A model generated the notes under the pieces. It was not told the origin of the DNA. It made no database searches and saw only the letters and a program-made list of their open reading frames with translations. Shown piece after piece: positions 11,201 through 22,462 of a stretch of 64,000 bases of DNA. Position numbers and translations under genes: made by a program. Source of the stretch: Paraspadella gotoi (lineage: Eukaryota; Chaetognatha). Within the stretch, counting starts at the first letter, position 1. Each line of letters opens with the position of its first letter. Location of the stretch: positions 5,529,609 through 5,593,608 of the forward strand of contig CM119269.1 in assembly GCA_051294375.1 (NCBI GenBank), in the 5' to 3' direction.

Positions 11201-14200
11201 TGACCTACGAAAAAATGGAAGAAATCTAAAGAAAAGAAATTCAATGTAGATTCGGAGACATTCTGATTTTTTTTAAATCAAACAAGTTTTCGAATAGATA
11301 TCCTCTAATAAAAATGTGATATACTTTTTTCGAGATAGTACTACACAGTTTCATACGTTAGGACGGGCATAATAATAGTAATATTAATAGCATAAGACAG
11401 CCAGAGGCTAAATTCCGAGGGTCAGCACTCAACATTCACAATAAACAATCAGCCCCTCCCTGTGTAGACACAATATGAAAGCACAAGAGAAACTAAATGA
11501 TAATCCTTTTCAGTTTTCTATGAATACGTCCCTGCGTAGAGTACCGAAGACAAAATTCCTTCCAACTTTGAAGTAGTACCTTATTCTCATAAACCGAAAT
11601 TTTACGTTAACCTTGATTTTTTTTATTTATTTAATATTTTTACTTAAAATGGCCTAAAAGCTGATGGCCCCCAAAGACTTGGATCTCGACAGTCTCCTAA
11701 AAAGGATGGTCGATACGAGGGGGAAGCGAGTAAAAGAAGTCTCCATGAAAGAGGAGGAAATCGTAGAACTGATTCGACGAGCCAGGGAAATATTTTTGGC
11801 TCAACCGATGCTATTGGAGCTGGAGCCACCGCTAAAGGTTTTGTTTATAAAAACTCGCACATTGCAAGTTGATTTAAATTCTGAGCTTCTGTATCTTGAA
11901 ACTAATACGAATATTAATTCATATTAAGATAATTCTTAACCAACTTTTAAGATTTGTGGAGACACGCATGGTCAATTCTACGATCTCCTTCGGCTGTTCC
12001 AACATGGAGGATTTCCGCCGGAGGCAAATTATCTCTTTCTTGGTGACTATGTCGATCGCGGAAAGCAAAACATTGAAAATATCGTGTGTCTCTTTGCTTA
12101 TAAAGTAAAATATCCTGAAAACTTCTTCCTGTTACGTGGCAATCACGAATGTGCGAGTGTTAACTTCACCTATGGTTTTTACAAAGACTGCAAAGAAAGA
12201 TATTCCATAAAACTGTGGAAGACATTCACAGGTGACTTATTCAGTTATTTAATTTTTTGGAAGAAGTAAAGGCACAAAAAATTTCATAAAAATTGTTTTG
12301 CGGTAGACTGCTGGAATTGTCTACCTATAAGCGCCATTGTCGGTGATAAAATAATTTGCATGCACGGAGGAATTTCACCACAACTTCAATCTCTCGAGCA
12401 GGCAGAAGTTTGAATCGCTGCGCTCGTTTATAAGACACAAGGAAAAAAACATTTAAATTGGGAAAAAAACTCGCAGATAAGAAGAATTCAACGTCCAGCC
12501 GACGTACCAGTCGACGGTCTCTACTGCGATATTCTCTGGAGCGATCCTGACGTCGAAAATCAGGGTTGGGGAAATAACGACCGAGGAGTTTCCTACACTT
12601 TCGGCGCAGACATTATAAACAAATTCTTGGACAGGCACGACTTAGACTTAATATGTCGCGCTCATCAAGTAGGAAAAGTTAAATTCTTTGGACCTGTTTA
12701 CAAATTCATTTAGATCACTGTAATAGGTCGTCGAAGATGGCTATGAATTTATGGCTGATAGAAAATTAGTGACAGTATTTTCAGCACCTAATTACTGTGG
12801 CGAATTTGACAACGCTGGAGGAATGATGACAGTTAATGAAGACCTTCTTTGTTCTTTTCAGGCAAGACTCTTAGAATACTTTATATATAACTATTTTATC
12901 TTACATTATTGTGTCATATTCAAAACGTAATATTATAATTATATTATTTCTTAAAAAACAGATTTTACGTCCATCAGAATCAAAACGAAAACGAAAATGA
13001 TCTTTTTGATTAAATTGTAAAAAGAAAAGGTATTATATTGGTATACAAGTAAACAAAATTATGAGAAACAATGATTTTACCTGGTTTGCCCCCTAAATAT
13101 GTCCAAACATTGCCCTTGTAATCGATGAATTGTACAGTATTGTTCCATATATAGACGACCTTAGGACAGGTGAAATTAGGAGGAAGTCCCCACAAGCTGA
13201 ATCTAGATGGGTATCCCTGAATCATATTAAAAAGGGCGTCGATTTTAAAAGCGAAGAACAGACTATCTTTCCAGGGTTTGTAAAAAGGCCCAAATGCTTA
13301 AAAATCCTAAAAAGCCCAAGGACTTTTTAACAGTGTATTTAAAGGTCTCTTTATAAAATAAAGTAGTTTAAATGTATTTAAAGGTTATAAGATTTTTGTA
13401 AAAATACATATAAGCTAAAGAAGATCTATCACTTTTCAACCTTATAAAATATATATTTAATTACTTATGGATAAATTCTTCTTTGACTAATATAGATTTA
13501 ATACAGATGCAATTTTTTAGAAAACATTTTTAAAGAAAATGAAGCGAGCTGATTATATTAAATTTTTTAACTACTTACTGTTTATAGAAAAAAGAATCAT
13601 ATGGTCAGAACCAGCTTAATTTAAAGGACCAAACGTTATGCTTTCAGTTTTTTATCCCCCCTGATCACTTGGTCCCCTTAAACTTTTGGAAGAAAAACTA
13701 AACTAATCAAACTATTTTCAATAATCCCCTTCCAACTCACTTCAACGATTTTAAAATCGCTAAAAAGAAAGTATTCAACTTCCGTGAAAATAATAACGCG
13801 GAATGAGAAGTCACTTTGGAGGGGAAGTGGCAAAACTGAGCACACCCGCTCTCCGGTGAAACCGAGGAACATATCGGAAATTTTTACCGGGACGTCCTGA
13901 GATTTTAAGAACAAACTTCAAAAAATAAAATTAATTAAAAAAAAAGAAAGCTAAAAATAACCTTGATTCCTTGCAAGGAAGAGTAGGCGTAGACGTAGGA
14001 TCCCTTGAAGATGAGATAATAAATTTGACGCCCGTCGAACCAAGGCTTGACAGGATGCCGACTCGGGTTGACGACGGCGATGGCGTCGAAGACTCCACCG
14101 CAGAGGGCCGCTACCGGATCGTAGGGATCGAAAGTTGGCTGTGGTTCTAAGGACGACGTCGGTTTGGGAACGGGGGGCCTGCAGCACAAGGCCTTCCACG

Positions 14201-17200
14201 GCGGGGTCAATCTGGATGTCACCTGCACTTTGCCCCAATGACAGGATTCGATGGATTCTTCGGTAGCGCAATCGGGAGACTCTGGTTTTATGCGAGCGAA
14301 AGAGAGAGGGGCGCTAGCGTCGTACCAGGCCCAAGTGTTCGTCGTAAAACTCTTGTCGCCGTCAATGACATCCTTTAGATCCTGTTGGGACGGAGTTTAA
14401 ATACACAAGTTTGAGTAAACAATGCCGGATCTGCCCACGATCTTTAGCGTTAAGCAGCTGATGAGATAATTAGAATAATTAATTAAAATTAAATTAATTA
14501 ATAAATAATTAAAATGAATAAATTAAAGAAAAAAGCATTAACTGCAATATGCAAATTAGCATAAACTTGTTATTTGATTAGTCATAATGTGAAAGAAATT
14601 CAAACAAAAAATATTTGAATGGATATGAAACATGTCATTTTAAAATATGATGATGAGAATGAATATAAAAATTTTTAGCTCCCTACAAATACACATTTTA
14701 ACAATTTCCAATTGTAAACAATCGTTAAAAAGTATGATAACGACGACGTCACAAAGAAGCTGAAGCCCGTCTGGCGAGATATAAAAATCATGCATTATGA
14801 CAAAAGAACTCGTTTTGCGCCAACCTCAAGAAAGCAAAGTCTTCTTTTAGTTTTTTGACAATACTTTCGGGCCAACTCGACGCTTTTGAAGAACTCGTCA
14901 GACAATATGGGAAGCGAGGCGACGACCGGGAGCGAAGGCACCCCGTAGATCTTTTGAACGCCCTTGATGTCGTCGACGGTGAGACCGATAGTTTGATCAC
15001 AGCTTTTATAAAAAGGCCACATCGTGGAATCTTTGATATTGGAATGCTGGAGTCCAATAGAGTGTCCCATCTCGTGTAGGATGACGTAGTAAAAGCAGGT
15101 TCCACTTGGATTACCTGTAATTTTGTTGTAAGTTGACGCTGTTTAATGTTTATTACTTAAAAGAAATGAAAATCTGATAGTAAAGCATAAGAATTAAATA
15201 GTAATACTAAAACAAGGCTGAACAAACAATGCCAGATCTGCTCACGATTGTTAGTGGTAAGTTGGGTTTATACAGTTATAAAGCTATCCTTCAGTATATA
15301 TTTTTTATTTTTAAATGAAAGGTTATTCGCCCACCTAACGTGACCCAATTTTCGTCGGAGTCGACGTGAATGTCGCCGGTCAAAGGGTGAGGATTATTTA
15401 TTTTGTGACTGGGGAAAAAAGCGTGCGCGAGAACGCCTCCCTGACCGTCGAACTTAAATCGGTCTTCGTGACCCCAGCTCCGAAAGCCGATGATGATTTC
15501 CGTGCTTTTCATGCAAGTAGTTCTTACAATCTTTTTGGGAATTATTCTGTTCCATTCGGACATCGCCGCGTCGATGTCTCGGTCGAAATAAAACTAAGAG
15601 GAAAAAAACAAGAACGATAATTCTAAAGTGTATTTCCGAGTTATCACGCGACTACATTTATAACTATAAAATCAATAGAAAATATCAAATATAAAATATA
15701 AAATAACCAAACATTACACGATTGAAGACGTAAAAAAAATCACTGTTCGATATTATGATATTCGGTTGAATTTTGTAAAACGTTTTATTTTTATTTTCCT
15801 ATCAAAAATATCAATGCAAAATCTTTTTTTGTTGTTTAAATATGACTAATTATAGGGTAAACTATAAAAATTTTTATAAAGGAGGTATTATGGTGGACTA
15901 AAATCCACCAACCGTTCATCAGCGGCCTTTGGTGCAGGAGGCAAGTGTCAGGAACAAACTCTTGTGGAATCTCGATTGGATCTTTGTGGAAATCCGTTTC
16001 AACATTTGTGGATTTAATTCATTCATTGATTGAAACTGTTGACACCCTGCTGCCCGCGTCTAGTAGCATACGAGCAACGCCGAGACTCTTTAAGCTGCCT
16101 CTTTGGTCTGCAGCCACCCATCGACCCGTTAGGGGGTCCGCAAGGTGTGCCCCCTAACAGTGGTGCATCGTCCTTTTTGCCATGCCTCGTGTGTGGTCCG
16201 ATTTCACTTTACATGGTGACAATTTTACAAGCGCCGGTAAAAAAACGCTGTCATTTGCAAACCAGTGGTTATTTCATTGATTTTAAAAATTAGTTGAGTA
16301 GAAAATATTAAAGTTATTTATGTGTTCAAATTTTATATTGATCAGTTAAGATATGCCTTGTCAATGAGTGGAGAAAGTTGGCTTGTAAAATCGGGTTTCA
16401 TTTTCCAACTCACTTTTTTTAGATTCAATTTTTTTCTCTTACTTTCAATAAGTTTTCTGAAGAAATTTTAAATAAAATAATATTATTATTAATATTATTA
16501 TCTTCTGACAGCCCTTTCAAATCTAAAGAGAATGACATACTTACAAATACTGTAGTATAAAATTTAATCGGCCCAGCTTTAATTTAATTAGGATACTCAA
16601 AAACAAGACATCTTTCCAAAAATCAATAGCTGGAGGGTAAATTTAGGATTTTTATCAAATTGTGATTGGCTATCTTAAATCTTTTCTTTTTTTGGCTCTT
16701 TCATGATACTTATATAAATAATAATATTTTATGTTATAATAATTTAAACAGGTCATATATTTTAAAAAAAGATTTAAAATTTTACATAATTCACTTTTGA
16801 CTCTCTTAATTGAACCAAGGCTGGGCAGCTTAATTTTTATGTAAGAGCTTTCGTAAGTATATCATTCTCTTCATTTTTTTAAGGGCTTTCTGAGGATATT
16901 AATATTGTTAATATCTTATTAAATACTTTGTTTAAATTGTTACCATGTAGGTGAGGCTGAGTCTCCTGCGATGGTATGCATTAGCATGGAATCCTTTAAG
17001 CTAGCTATACATGTATTTAGCATTTTAACACTAAGTTTGGATTTCCTTTCAGAAGTAAGTTATCTTAGATGTTAACACTTATCAGTATACTAACCGAAAC
17101 TATCTTAACCAATACTAGAAATTTTATATATAAAAGGTATTCTCACCTTTAATATCGGGCTTGTTTCGTTGGGATAAGCACTGACGCAGTAGGTTAAAGT

Positions 17201-18772
17201 CTTCTTTTTCTTTGACCAACTGGTTCCGTATAACCGGTATCTTTTTCGACGCCTTACTAAACGGACCGACAAACAGCAAGAAAAACCAATGTAAATCGTT
17301 TTCAAGGGCTTAACTGAACTGTTACTGCGATACTAATAATAAAAATCTACTATGAAATAAATTCAATAGGAACTGGGGTTCAAAACTTAAGTCTTGAAGT
17401 CTACATTCAGGTAAAAAAATTTTTTTTTAAAAAGTTCGATTTTAATGCTTCTATATTTGCTATCAAAATGATAATATTACTATATTCACTTAATTCTTTA
17501 AGTTAGCCAAAAATTCAAAAAAACTATATATTTTTATACTAAAATTTAAATATAGGTTAATAATAAGTTTTTTAGGATTTTGTCCCACTTAATGAAATAA
17601 TTTTCTAAAAAGAGTTATATTTCCTTCTATCAACTTTTCCTGAGGAATTCGAATCTAATTTTAAAAATAAGGAAAAAAAAATTTCTATGGTGTGTACTAT
17701 GTATAAATATGGGCGTATGCGAAAATTGAAAAATAAAAATTAATTTTACTATTCGAATTTTGATTCTACTTGATTTTAATATTTTTGCTACGCTTTATTG
17801 TAGAGCCTTCTGGTAAAATAGGGTTAAAATATAAAAAATATTTAATGAGATTATTTTTGTTTCAGAAAAAAAACCTTTATTAGATGTAGGCTTTAATAGA
17901 TGTACTTGATTGATGTACTAAAATTGATTATTTTATTTTTTAAAATGTTTTTTATTTGTAGAGCCATCTAATAAACAAAAAATGTTTTATAAAATAAAGC
18001 GATGTAAGTAAAAATCTAGTAAGTGCAGACAAAAGAGCAAATTTCTAGAGAAAGTAAAGGAAAAATACTCATAATAAAAAAATAAGAGACTTAGAGAAAA
18101 AAAAGTAACCAAAAAAAATGTACGATTTCAGGGGTGAACTACAAAAATCACATTTTGTGAGAGTAGTAAGAAACTAGTAAGACTAGGTTAACGGCGTAAA
18201 CTTTGTTAACTTGGAATATTTCCTCATATGAATATGTCCTATTTCCCATTTTTATGAAAATAGAAGATTTAGTCTTTATACCCTATATAGAACGGATAGT
18301 TGAACCTGAAGGAAGGTGCTCCACTGCACCCATCATTGCATTGATATCTGCGTCTTCGACGTCAGGGTCGCCGCATCGTTCTTTGTTCATCCACTTTGCC
18401 GTCTCATCGTCAATTTTTCCCGTTTGCGGGATGTTGGCCATTACCTGTGCAATGCAGTGTGCATGGTTCAATAATACACTCAATCAAGACTGACTTGGAA
18501 TAATCAATTACCTGGAATTTTTTTATAGCTTCTACGTAAACCTTTTCTTCCATCAAGGCATTTTCAGGGCCAAGCACATAGCCAAAATACCTAAGATACT
18601 CAACTCCTCCAGTGGCTTCAATGTCCCTGTGGGTTTTCGTACCCAAGTCGTGGCCCGTTATGCTAGGATAATCCATGTGATGGTCGTCTTCCATGTGTAC
18701 TCTGACCATGGGCAAGGCCCCGCACTCGTAGATCAAGAGGCATAGCAATAATAGACCACAGCCTAAAGCCAT
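8291..18772 (-). CDS. Matrix metalloproteinase with furin site and hemopexin domain
   Basis: Zinc endopeptidase of the extracellular matrix (M10A). Exons from the start: 18772-18512, 18444-18306, 17256-17147, 15593-15335, 15114-14825, 14381-13962, 13896-13741, 13216-13081, 8496-8291; spliced 1977 nt, 658 aa, in phase throughout. Order: signal peptide ([16 protein letters not shown]), propeptide with [14 protein letters not shown], cysteine switch ERCGDPDV (Cys111), furin motif RRRKR (135-139), catalytic domain with [14 protein letters not shown], zinc site [11 protein letters not shown] (270-280) and Met-turn STMWPF, a linker, then a four-blade hemopexin domain bounded by Cys in LCGGVFDAI and the terminal HFCPH. 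The cysteine switch and furin site together suggest intracellular activation, as in MMP11/28 or membrane types. The protein ends just after the last hemopexin Cys with no transmembrane or GPI tail, so it is probably secreted. The last intron (8497-13080) contains the whole PP1-like gene. Confidence 0.93.
8800..10040. other. Intronic region without recognised gene
   Basis: Part of the last metalloproteinase intron. A GC-richer patch at about 8830-9150 has several GTCGC/GGCGA words in both orientations, but no domain, clear SINE box or open frame I can support. The rest is AT-rich. Confidence 0.4.
10050..10650. repeat. 23-bp minisatellite, about 26 copies
   Basis: Tandem repeats of a 23-bp unit (GATGCGATGATAACCAAA plus 5 variable bases), grading from an AAAGGATT variant on the left to AAATGATGG on the right, so the array is ordered by variant. 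It sits in the last metalloproteinase intron upstream of PP1. Because 23 is not a multiple of 3 and the unit lacks stops on the minus strand, all three minus frames stay open for up to about 200 codons. These are not genes. Confidence 0.95.
10855..10925 (+). repeat. Repeat C, copy 1
   Basis: Contains AACGATTTTTATTTAATAAT then GGACATGTTTCGACTTTAGT and AGTCTTCTTCA, matching the loop of the inverted repeat at 21206-21312. A short dispersed element relic; no coding. Confidence 0.5.
11664..13000 (+). CDS. PP1-type serine/threonine phosphatase catalytic subunit, nested
   Basis: Catalytic subunit of protein phosphatase 1 type. Exons: 11664-11837, 11952-12231, 12307-12401, 12477-12668, 12727-12861, 12962-13000; spliced 915 nt, 304 aa. 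Metal and active-site motifs are present: GDTHGQ (Asp62, His64), [52 protein letters not shown]. It differs from canonical PP1: GDTHG for [19 protein letters not shown] for NRIYGFYDECKRRY, and a short basic tail (SESKRKRK) instead of the usual C-terminus with the TPPR regulatory threonine. It is therefore a divergent paralogue, perhaps a tissue-specific (for example testis) isoform; that role is inference. The whole gene lies in the last intron of the metalloproteinase, on the opposite strand. Introns 3 and 5 appear to use GC donors (CAG|GCAGAA, CAG|GCAAGA). Confidence 0.92.
14402..14530 (+). repeat. Repeat family A, 5' fragment
   Basis: Begins with ACAAGTTTGAGTAAACAATG then CCGGATCTGCCCACGAT and an AATTAATT-rich stretch, as in the copy at 6763. 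Lies in a metalloproteinase intron. Confidence 0.6.
15211..15262 (+). repeat. Repeat family A, short 5' fragment
   Basis: AAGGCTGAACAAACAATGCC then AGATCTGCTCACGATTGTTA matches the left end of family A with a few changes. About 50 bp only, in a metalloproteinase intron. Confidence 0.5.
15890..15945 (+). repeat. SINE-1, 5' fragment
   Basis: ATGGTGGACTAAAATCCACC followed by AACCGTTCATCAGCGGCC matches the start of the full SINE-1 copies at 36511, 36924 and 50001, then diverges after GGAGGCAAGT. It lies in a metalloproteinase intron. Confidence 0.65.
16212..16256 (+). repeat. Short repeat D, copy 2
   Basis: ACATGGTGACAATTTTACAA then GCGCCGG and CGCTGTCATTTG, matching 4384-4426. In a metalloproteinase intron. 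Confidence 0.5.
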
Positions 18773-19043
18773 CTCTCGTCAAGTGGCTAAAATATTTTGA
18801 AACGGATCAATATGAATCGTAATAGAGTTATTATAGGTAAAAATAAAAGGAGAAATTTTAAAATTCTAGAGGGCATTCCACTGCTGGATCAACATAGCAT
18901 GAAAAACTTGGTAAAATCAACAAAAACGTACGAAGGTAAAAAAAAAAAACAATTGAACAAGGGCGCTTCGTCGAATCCCACACATTTTACGTATAATTGA
19001 CTCGATCAAAACGTGATCAAATTTGAAAAATAAACACACTTTT

Positions 19044-22000
19044 CTACTGCGACAACGTTGACCAAGACCAATCTCTCGAGCCGACAAGTACTACTGGACT
19101 GGGCGGCAAATCCGAGAGCAACGCTCGTCCCGATTTCAACTCTCGTAATCGACGGGACTTTCGAGCGGCGCAGGTAATCGAGGGCGGGACAGCGAACGAC
19201 GAGGTCGTCTTTCGATGTTTCGTCGAATCGTCTAAGTTCGGGACAGCAGATCTAGATGGGTAACCGGGCATTGGGCGCTTTCTTCTAGAGGGCGTCAGAC
19301 GACCACCGCCGTTTTTCTGGGAAAAAAATCTTACAAAAAAAACAATTCATTTAAAAAAAAGCGGATTGACATTACCAGGCGAACGACGATAATTCCAACG
19401 ACGCAAAATACCAAAACCGCCCCAGACATAAAAACCCAGCAGAACCAGCGGGAATGATCTGAGGGAAACTTAATATCATTCACTGATAAAGTCGCCATTT
19501 CTTCTAAATTTCCTGGATAAATCTACTTTTGGCCTTTTAGATCTCAACCTGGTCGCGACGTGCAAAAACCCACCATCGTCGACGATTTCCTCCACAACGA
19601 TCGATGCTATGTGACAGAATTTTCCCTCGAATCCAGATCGACACCTGCAGTGGCCGATGCCTGTAAAACCCACGCAGGCGCCTCCGTTGCGGCAGGCGTT
19701 GAGGAGGTCGAAGAAGAGGCAAGGTGGCGGTCGGTTGCCTGGGTTAGGAAGGGGTAGAAAAGGAGAGAGAAGGGAAAGAGAAAAAGAAATGGGAGAGGGG
19801 GTGCAGTTAAAAAGAGAGAGTGGGACTTTAAAAAATGGGAAAATATTTTAAGAGTAAGGGGGAGAGAGATTTGGAAAAGAGAGAAAAGGATTGAGTGAGA
19901 GAGGCGGAAATTGAGGGAGTGGGAAAGTTAGAAAGATAGGGGGGAGAGGTAATGGGAGAAAGTGAGATTAGATGTATACATTGTATAGGGGGTGAAAAAG
20001 AGAAAAGTATGAGAGGAAGGGGAATGGGGTGGGAGATAAAAATTGATTAAGGGAGGAAATCAAAACGCAGTAGATGCTTTGAAACGGGAATTAAGAAAAG
20101 GGAAGGGATGGGTCGAGATGAGCGAAAAGACAGTTTGAAAGGAGATAAGGGGAAACAGAGAGGGAGGCAACAAGATATAGTGAAGGACAGAGGTAGGAAA
20201 AGTGAGGGAGCGAAAGAAAGAGTTACGGAAACAATTAGGGAAGGAAAGATGGACAAGCGGAGAGAAAGAGAACGAGTGAGACAAAGAGACGCGGCGATTT
20301 TAGAAAAAAAGGTAAAGAGAGAAGGATAGGTATGTGGAGAGAGGTAGAGATAGAGACAGAGAGAGTGATGGCGAGCTCGTGGGAGATAAGCAACGAGATG
20401 AGGAGAGAGAAAAGGATGAAAAAGGAGTTAGAGAAAAGGAAATAGAGAATGAAGGAGAGGGAGCAAGAGAGAGAAAGAAAGAGAGGGAATGAGAGACAAA
20501 AAGAGATAAAGATTTGGACAGAAAGAACAATAAAAACAGAAAGAGGGAAGAAGGGATTGAAGCGTAAATAGAAGGGGATTTGGAGTGAGGAGCTGAAGGT
20601 CAGATTAAAAAAAAATTGTAGATAATAAGGAATGAGAAAGTCAATCCTAATTAAACAAGTTTGAGCAAACAATGTCGGATCTGTCCACGATAATTATCGG
20701 TAATTAATTAAATAATTAATTAATTAGGCAATTAATTAATTTGATCCAAAAGGTTTGTTTTGATTGATTGACAAATTAATTAATTATTGATTAATTAATT
20801 GACTAATTGATTAATTAACCGATTAAATATTTGGTTAATGAATACATCTTGCATTTATATTTAAAATAAAAAGAAAAAGAAGCATAATCAATTAGTAAAA
20901 CTAGTTTAAATAAAAAAACAACAAAAAACCTAATTCCATTGAGACGATTCCATCGGAACTTGATTCCCAGCTTAATCACACACTTTCCTACCCACATACA
21001 AAATTTCAGGTAATTGGTGTTCAAATAGTGAAATATATTTTTTTTGTTTTTTCCATTTAAAACTTCATATCCAGCTCAATCACACACAATTTTATTCTAA
21101 TCCAATCATTCCGTCTTGCTATATTTTACTGCCTGAACTAATTAAAATTTTTTTTTCACCAATCGATAGCTTTTATACTTTCTATATATATTCTTTAAGA
21201 AAAACAGTTTTTATTTGGCAAACAACGATTTTTTTAACAAAATATAATTGGACATGTTTCGACTCTTGTACTATGAGTCTTCAAGAAAATCGTTGTTTGC
21301 CAAATAAAAACTTTCCTCTATCTCAAAACACAACGAAATAAAGAAATTAATACAATATATATATTCTTAAAATTAAAAATGACATAGTACTATTAGTAGT
21401 ATATTTCAAACTAACGAATGGCTACTTTTTTTTGCGCCGCAGTATTTCCTGAAGTCGGCGCATGCAGTCACTTAGATTTTAGGTTTTTTCATGTCTTAAC
21501 AAATGAGCAACCAACTAAAGCGATTTATAAACATTTTTAACGTAAGTAGGACAGACCGACGGACAGACATACCGACCGAAAAATAACTTATCGAGTTGCT
21601 CCGCGTAACTGGTCAGGGCAATCTTAATCACCGACGAGGACTGACCTACCAACTCCAAGGGAGGCGAGGTATAATTTGATTCTTTGAAATGAAAAAGGAG
21701 CGTGGAATTGAATTCGCCGTCTTTTACGAAATTGCTGACGTGCTTCAAATAGCTGGGGATCGAGGACAACTCCGAAGGGTCCAGAGTTTTGCCGAAAAGG
21801 AGTCCGGTTCTGACGAGAACCGACCGAGGACCCACGAACCTGTAGCAGATGATTTCCGTCTTAAGAATAGAAGTGAGAGAGAGATCGAGGAACAAAACGT
21901 TAAAGAGTTTGTTCCGATTCGAGCGAATCCCGCTCAGTAAGTTGGGGTGTTTGAGAATGCGGTGCAAGCCGCGCTTCTTTTTGCTGTAGATGCGCAGGAT

Positions 22001-22462
22001 CGGGTGGACGATCTCGTGCTCGATTTCGACGACGGTGGCGCCGCCGCCGACGCTGCGTCCGATGCTGGACGGGTCGTCGAACTCCAACGAGCAGACTGGG
22101 TAGACTCGATGATGGTCCTCTTCGGAGGAGAAATGCTCCAGTGGCGGGACGGTTTCTTCGGTTGCGTTAAGAAGAACGATAGATTCGAGCCGAGTGAAGT
22201 CGGCGTCGACAAGGTGGCGCCGCATAACAGCGCGGAGGTCCTCGTAGTCGGTCGAGTTGATCCACAGAGTGGGCTGGGAGAAGGCTGCCTCCTCGTAGTC
22301 GTTGATGAAGCGCGTGAGACCCGGGTCTTTCAAGAGGAGGACCAGGGTCTCGCGCGGGAGAGACTCGACAAAGTCGAGAAGCTTCTCCGATTCTACGTAG
22401 GCGCGCCCCCCGTGGGAACAGCGACAAAAAGTGGCAAGAATAATGATGAGTAATTGTCGCAT
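19044..22462 (-). CDS. Type I membrane protein: signal, SEA-like, EGF, TM
   Basis: Not recognised as a named gene. Exons: 22462-21577, 19738-19574, 19458-19376, 19316-19044; spliced 1407 nt, 468 aa. Residues 1-18 form a signal peptide (MRQLLIIILATFCRC). Residues about 190-290 resemble a SEA fold: ICYRFVGPRSVLVRTGLLF, then a helix-like segment. Residues 302-337 are a six-cysteine EGF module (NACRNGGACV, HCRCRSGFEGKFC). Residues 356-376 are a membrane segment (VFMSGAVLVFCVVGIIVV), followed by a 90-residue basic, Ser/Pro-rich cytoplasmic tail. The SEA-EGF-TM order is typical of cell-surface mucins and matrix receptors that may autocleave at SEA; cleavage is inference and I see no clear GSVVV site. 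The exon 1 donor is uncertain: phase favours TTTTTCG|GTCGGT over the nearby GTATGT, and it lies inside a repeat B end. Confidence 0.72.
19745..20640. repeat. Purine/pyrimidine strand-asymmetric low-complexity tract
   Basis: About 900 bp almost entirely A and G on the plus strand (gaga, ggga, aaag words), hence pyrimidine-rich in the minus-strand pre-mRNA, directly upstream of the EGF exon acceptor of the membrane-protein gene. The long open frames here (Ser/Leu/Phe-rich on minus, Arg/Glu/Lys-rich on plus) are compositional artefacts. Confidence 0.8.
20653..21125 (+). repeat. Repeat family A, 3'-truncated copy
   Basis: Starts ACAAGTTTGAGCAAACAATG, continues with (ttaatt)n and the subrepeat text 'cacactttcctacccacata', but lacks the GC-rich GGATCTGC end. 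It is in the large first intron of the membrane-protein gene. Confidence 0.7.
21206..21312. repeat. Repeat C as a 27-bp inverted repeat
   Basis: Arms 21206-21232 (AGTTTTTATTTGGCAAACAA..) and 21286-21312 are reverse complements; the loop holds GGACATGTTTCGACTCTTGT and AGTCTTCAAG, shared with 10855-10925. Likely a small hairpin element. Confidence 0.75.
21430..21607. repeat. Repeat family B copy overlapping an exon end
   Basis: GCGCCGCAGTATTT at the left, GTCACTTA, AACAAATGA, then GACAGACCGACGGACAGACA and TATCGAGTTGCTC..CGCGTAAC at the right. The same blocks occur at 54276-54817 and 59946-60222. The right end overlaps the last codons and donor of exon 1 of the membrane-protein gene. Confidence 0.6.
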
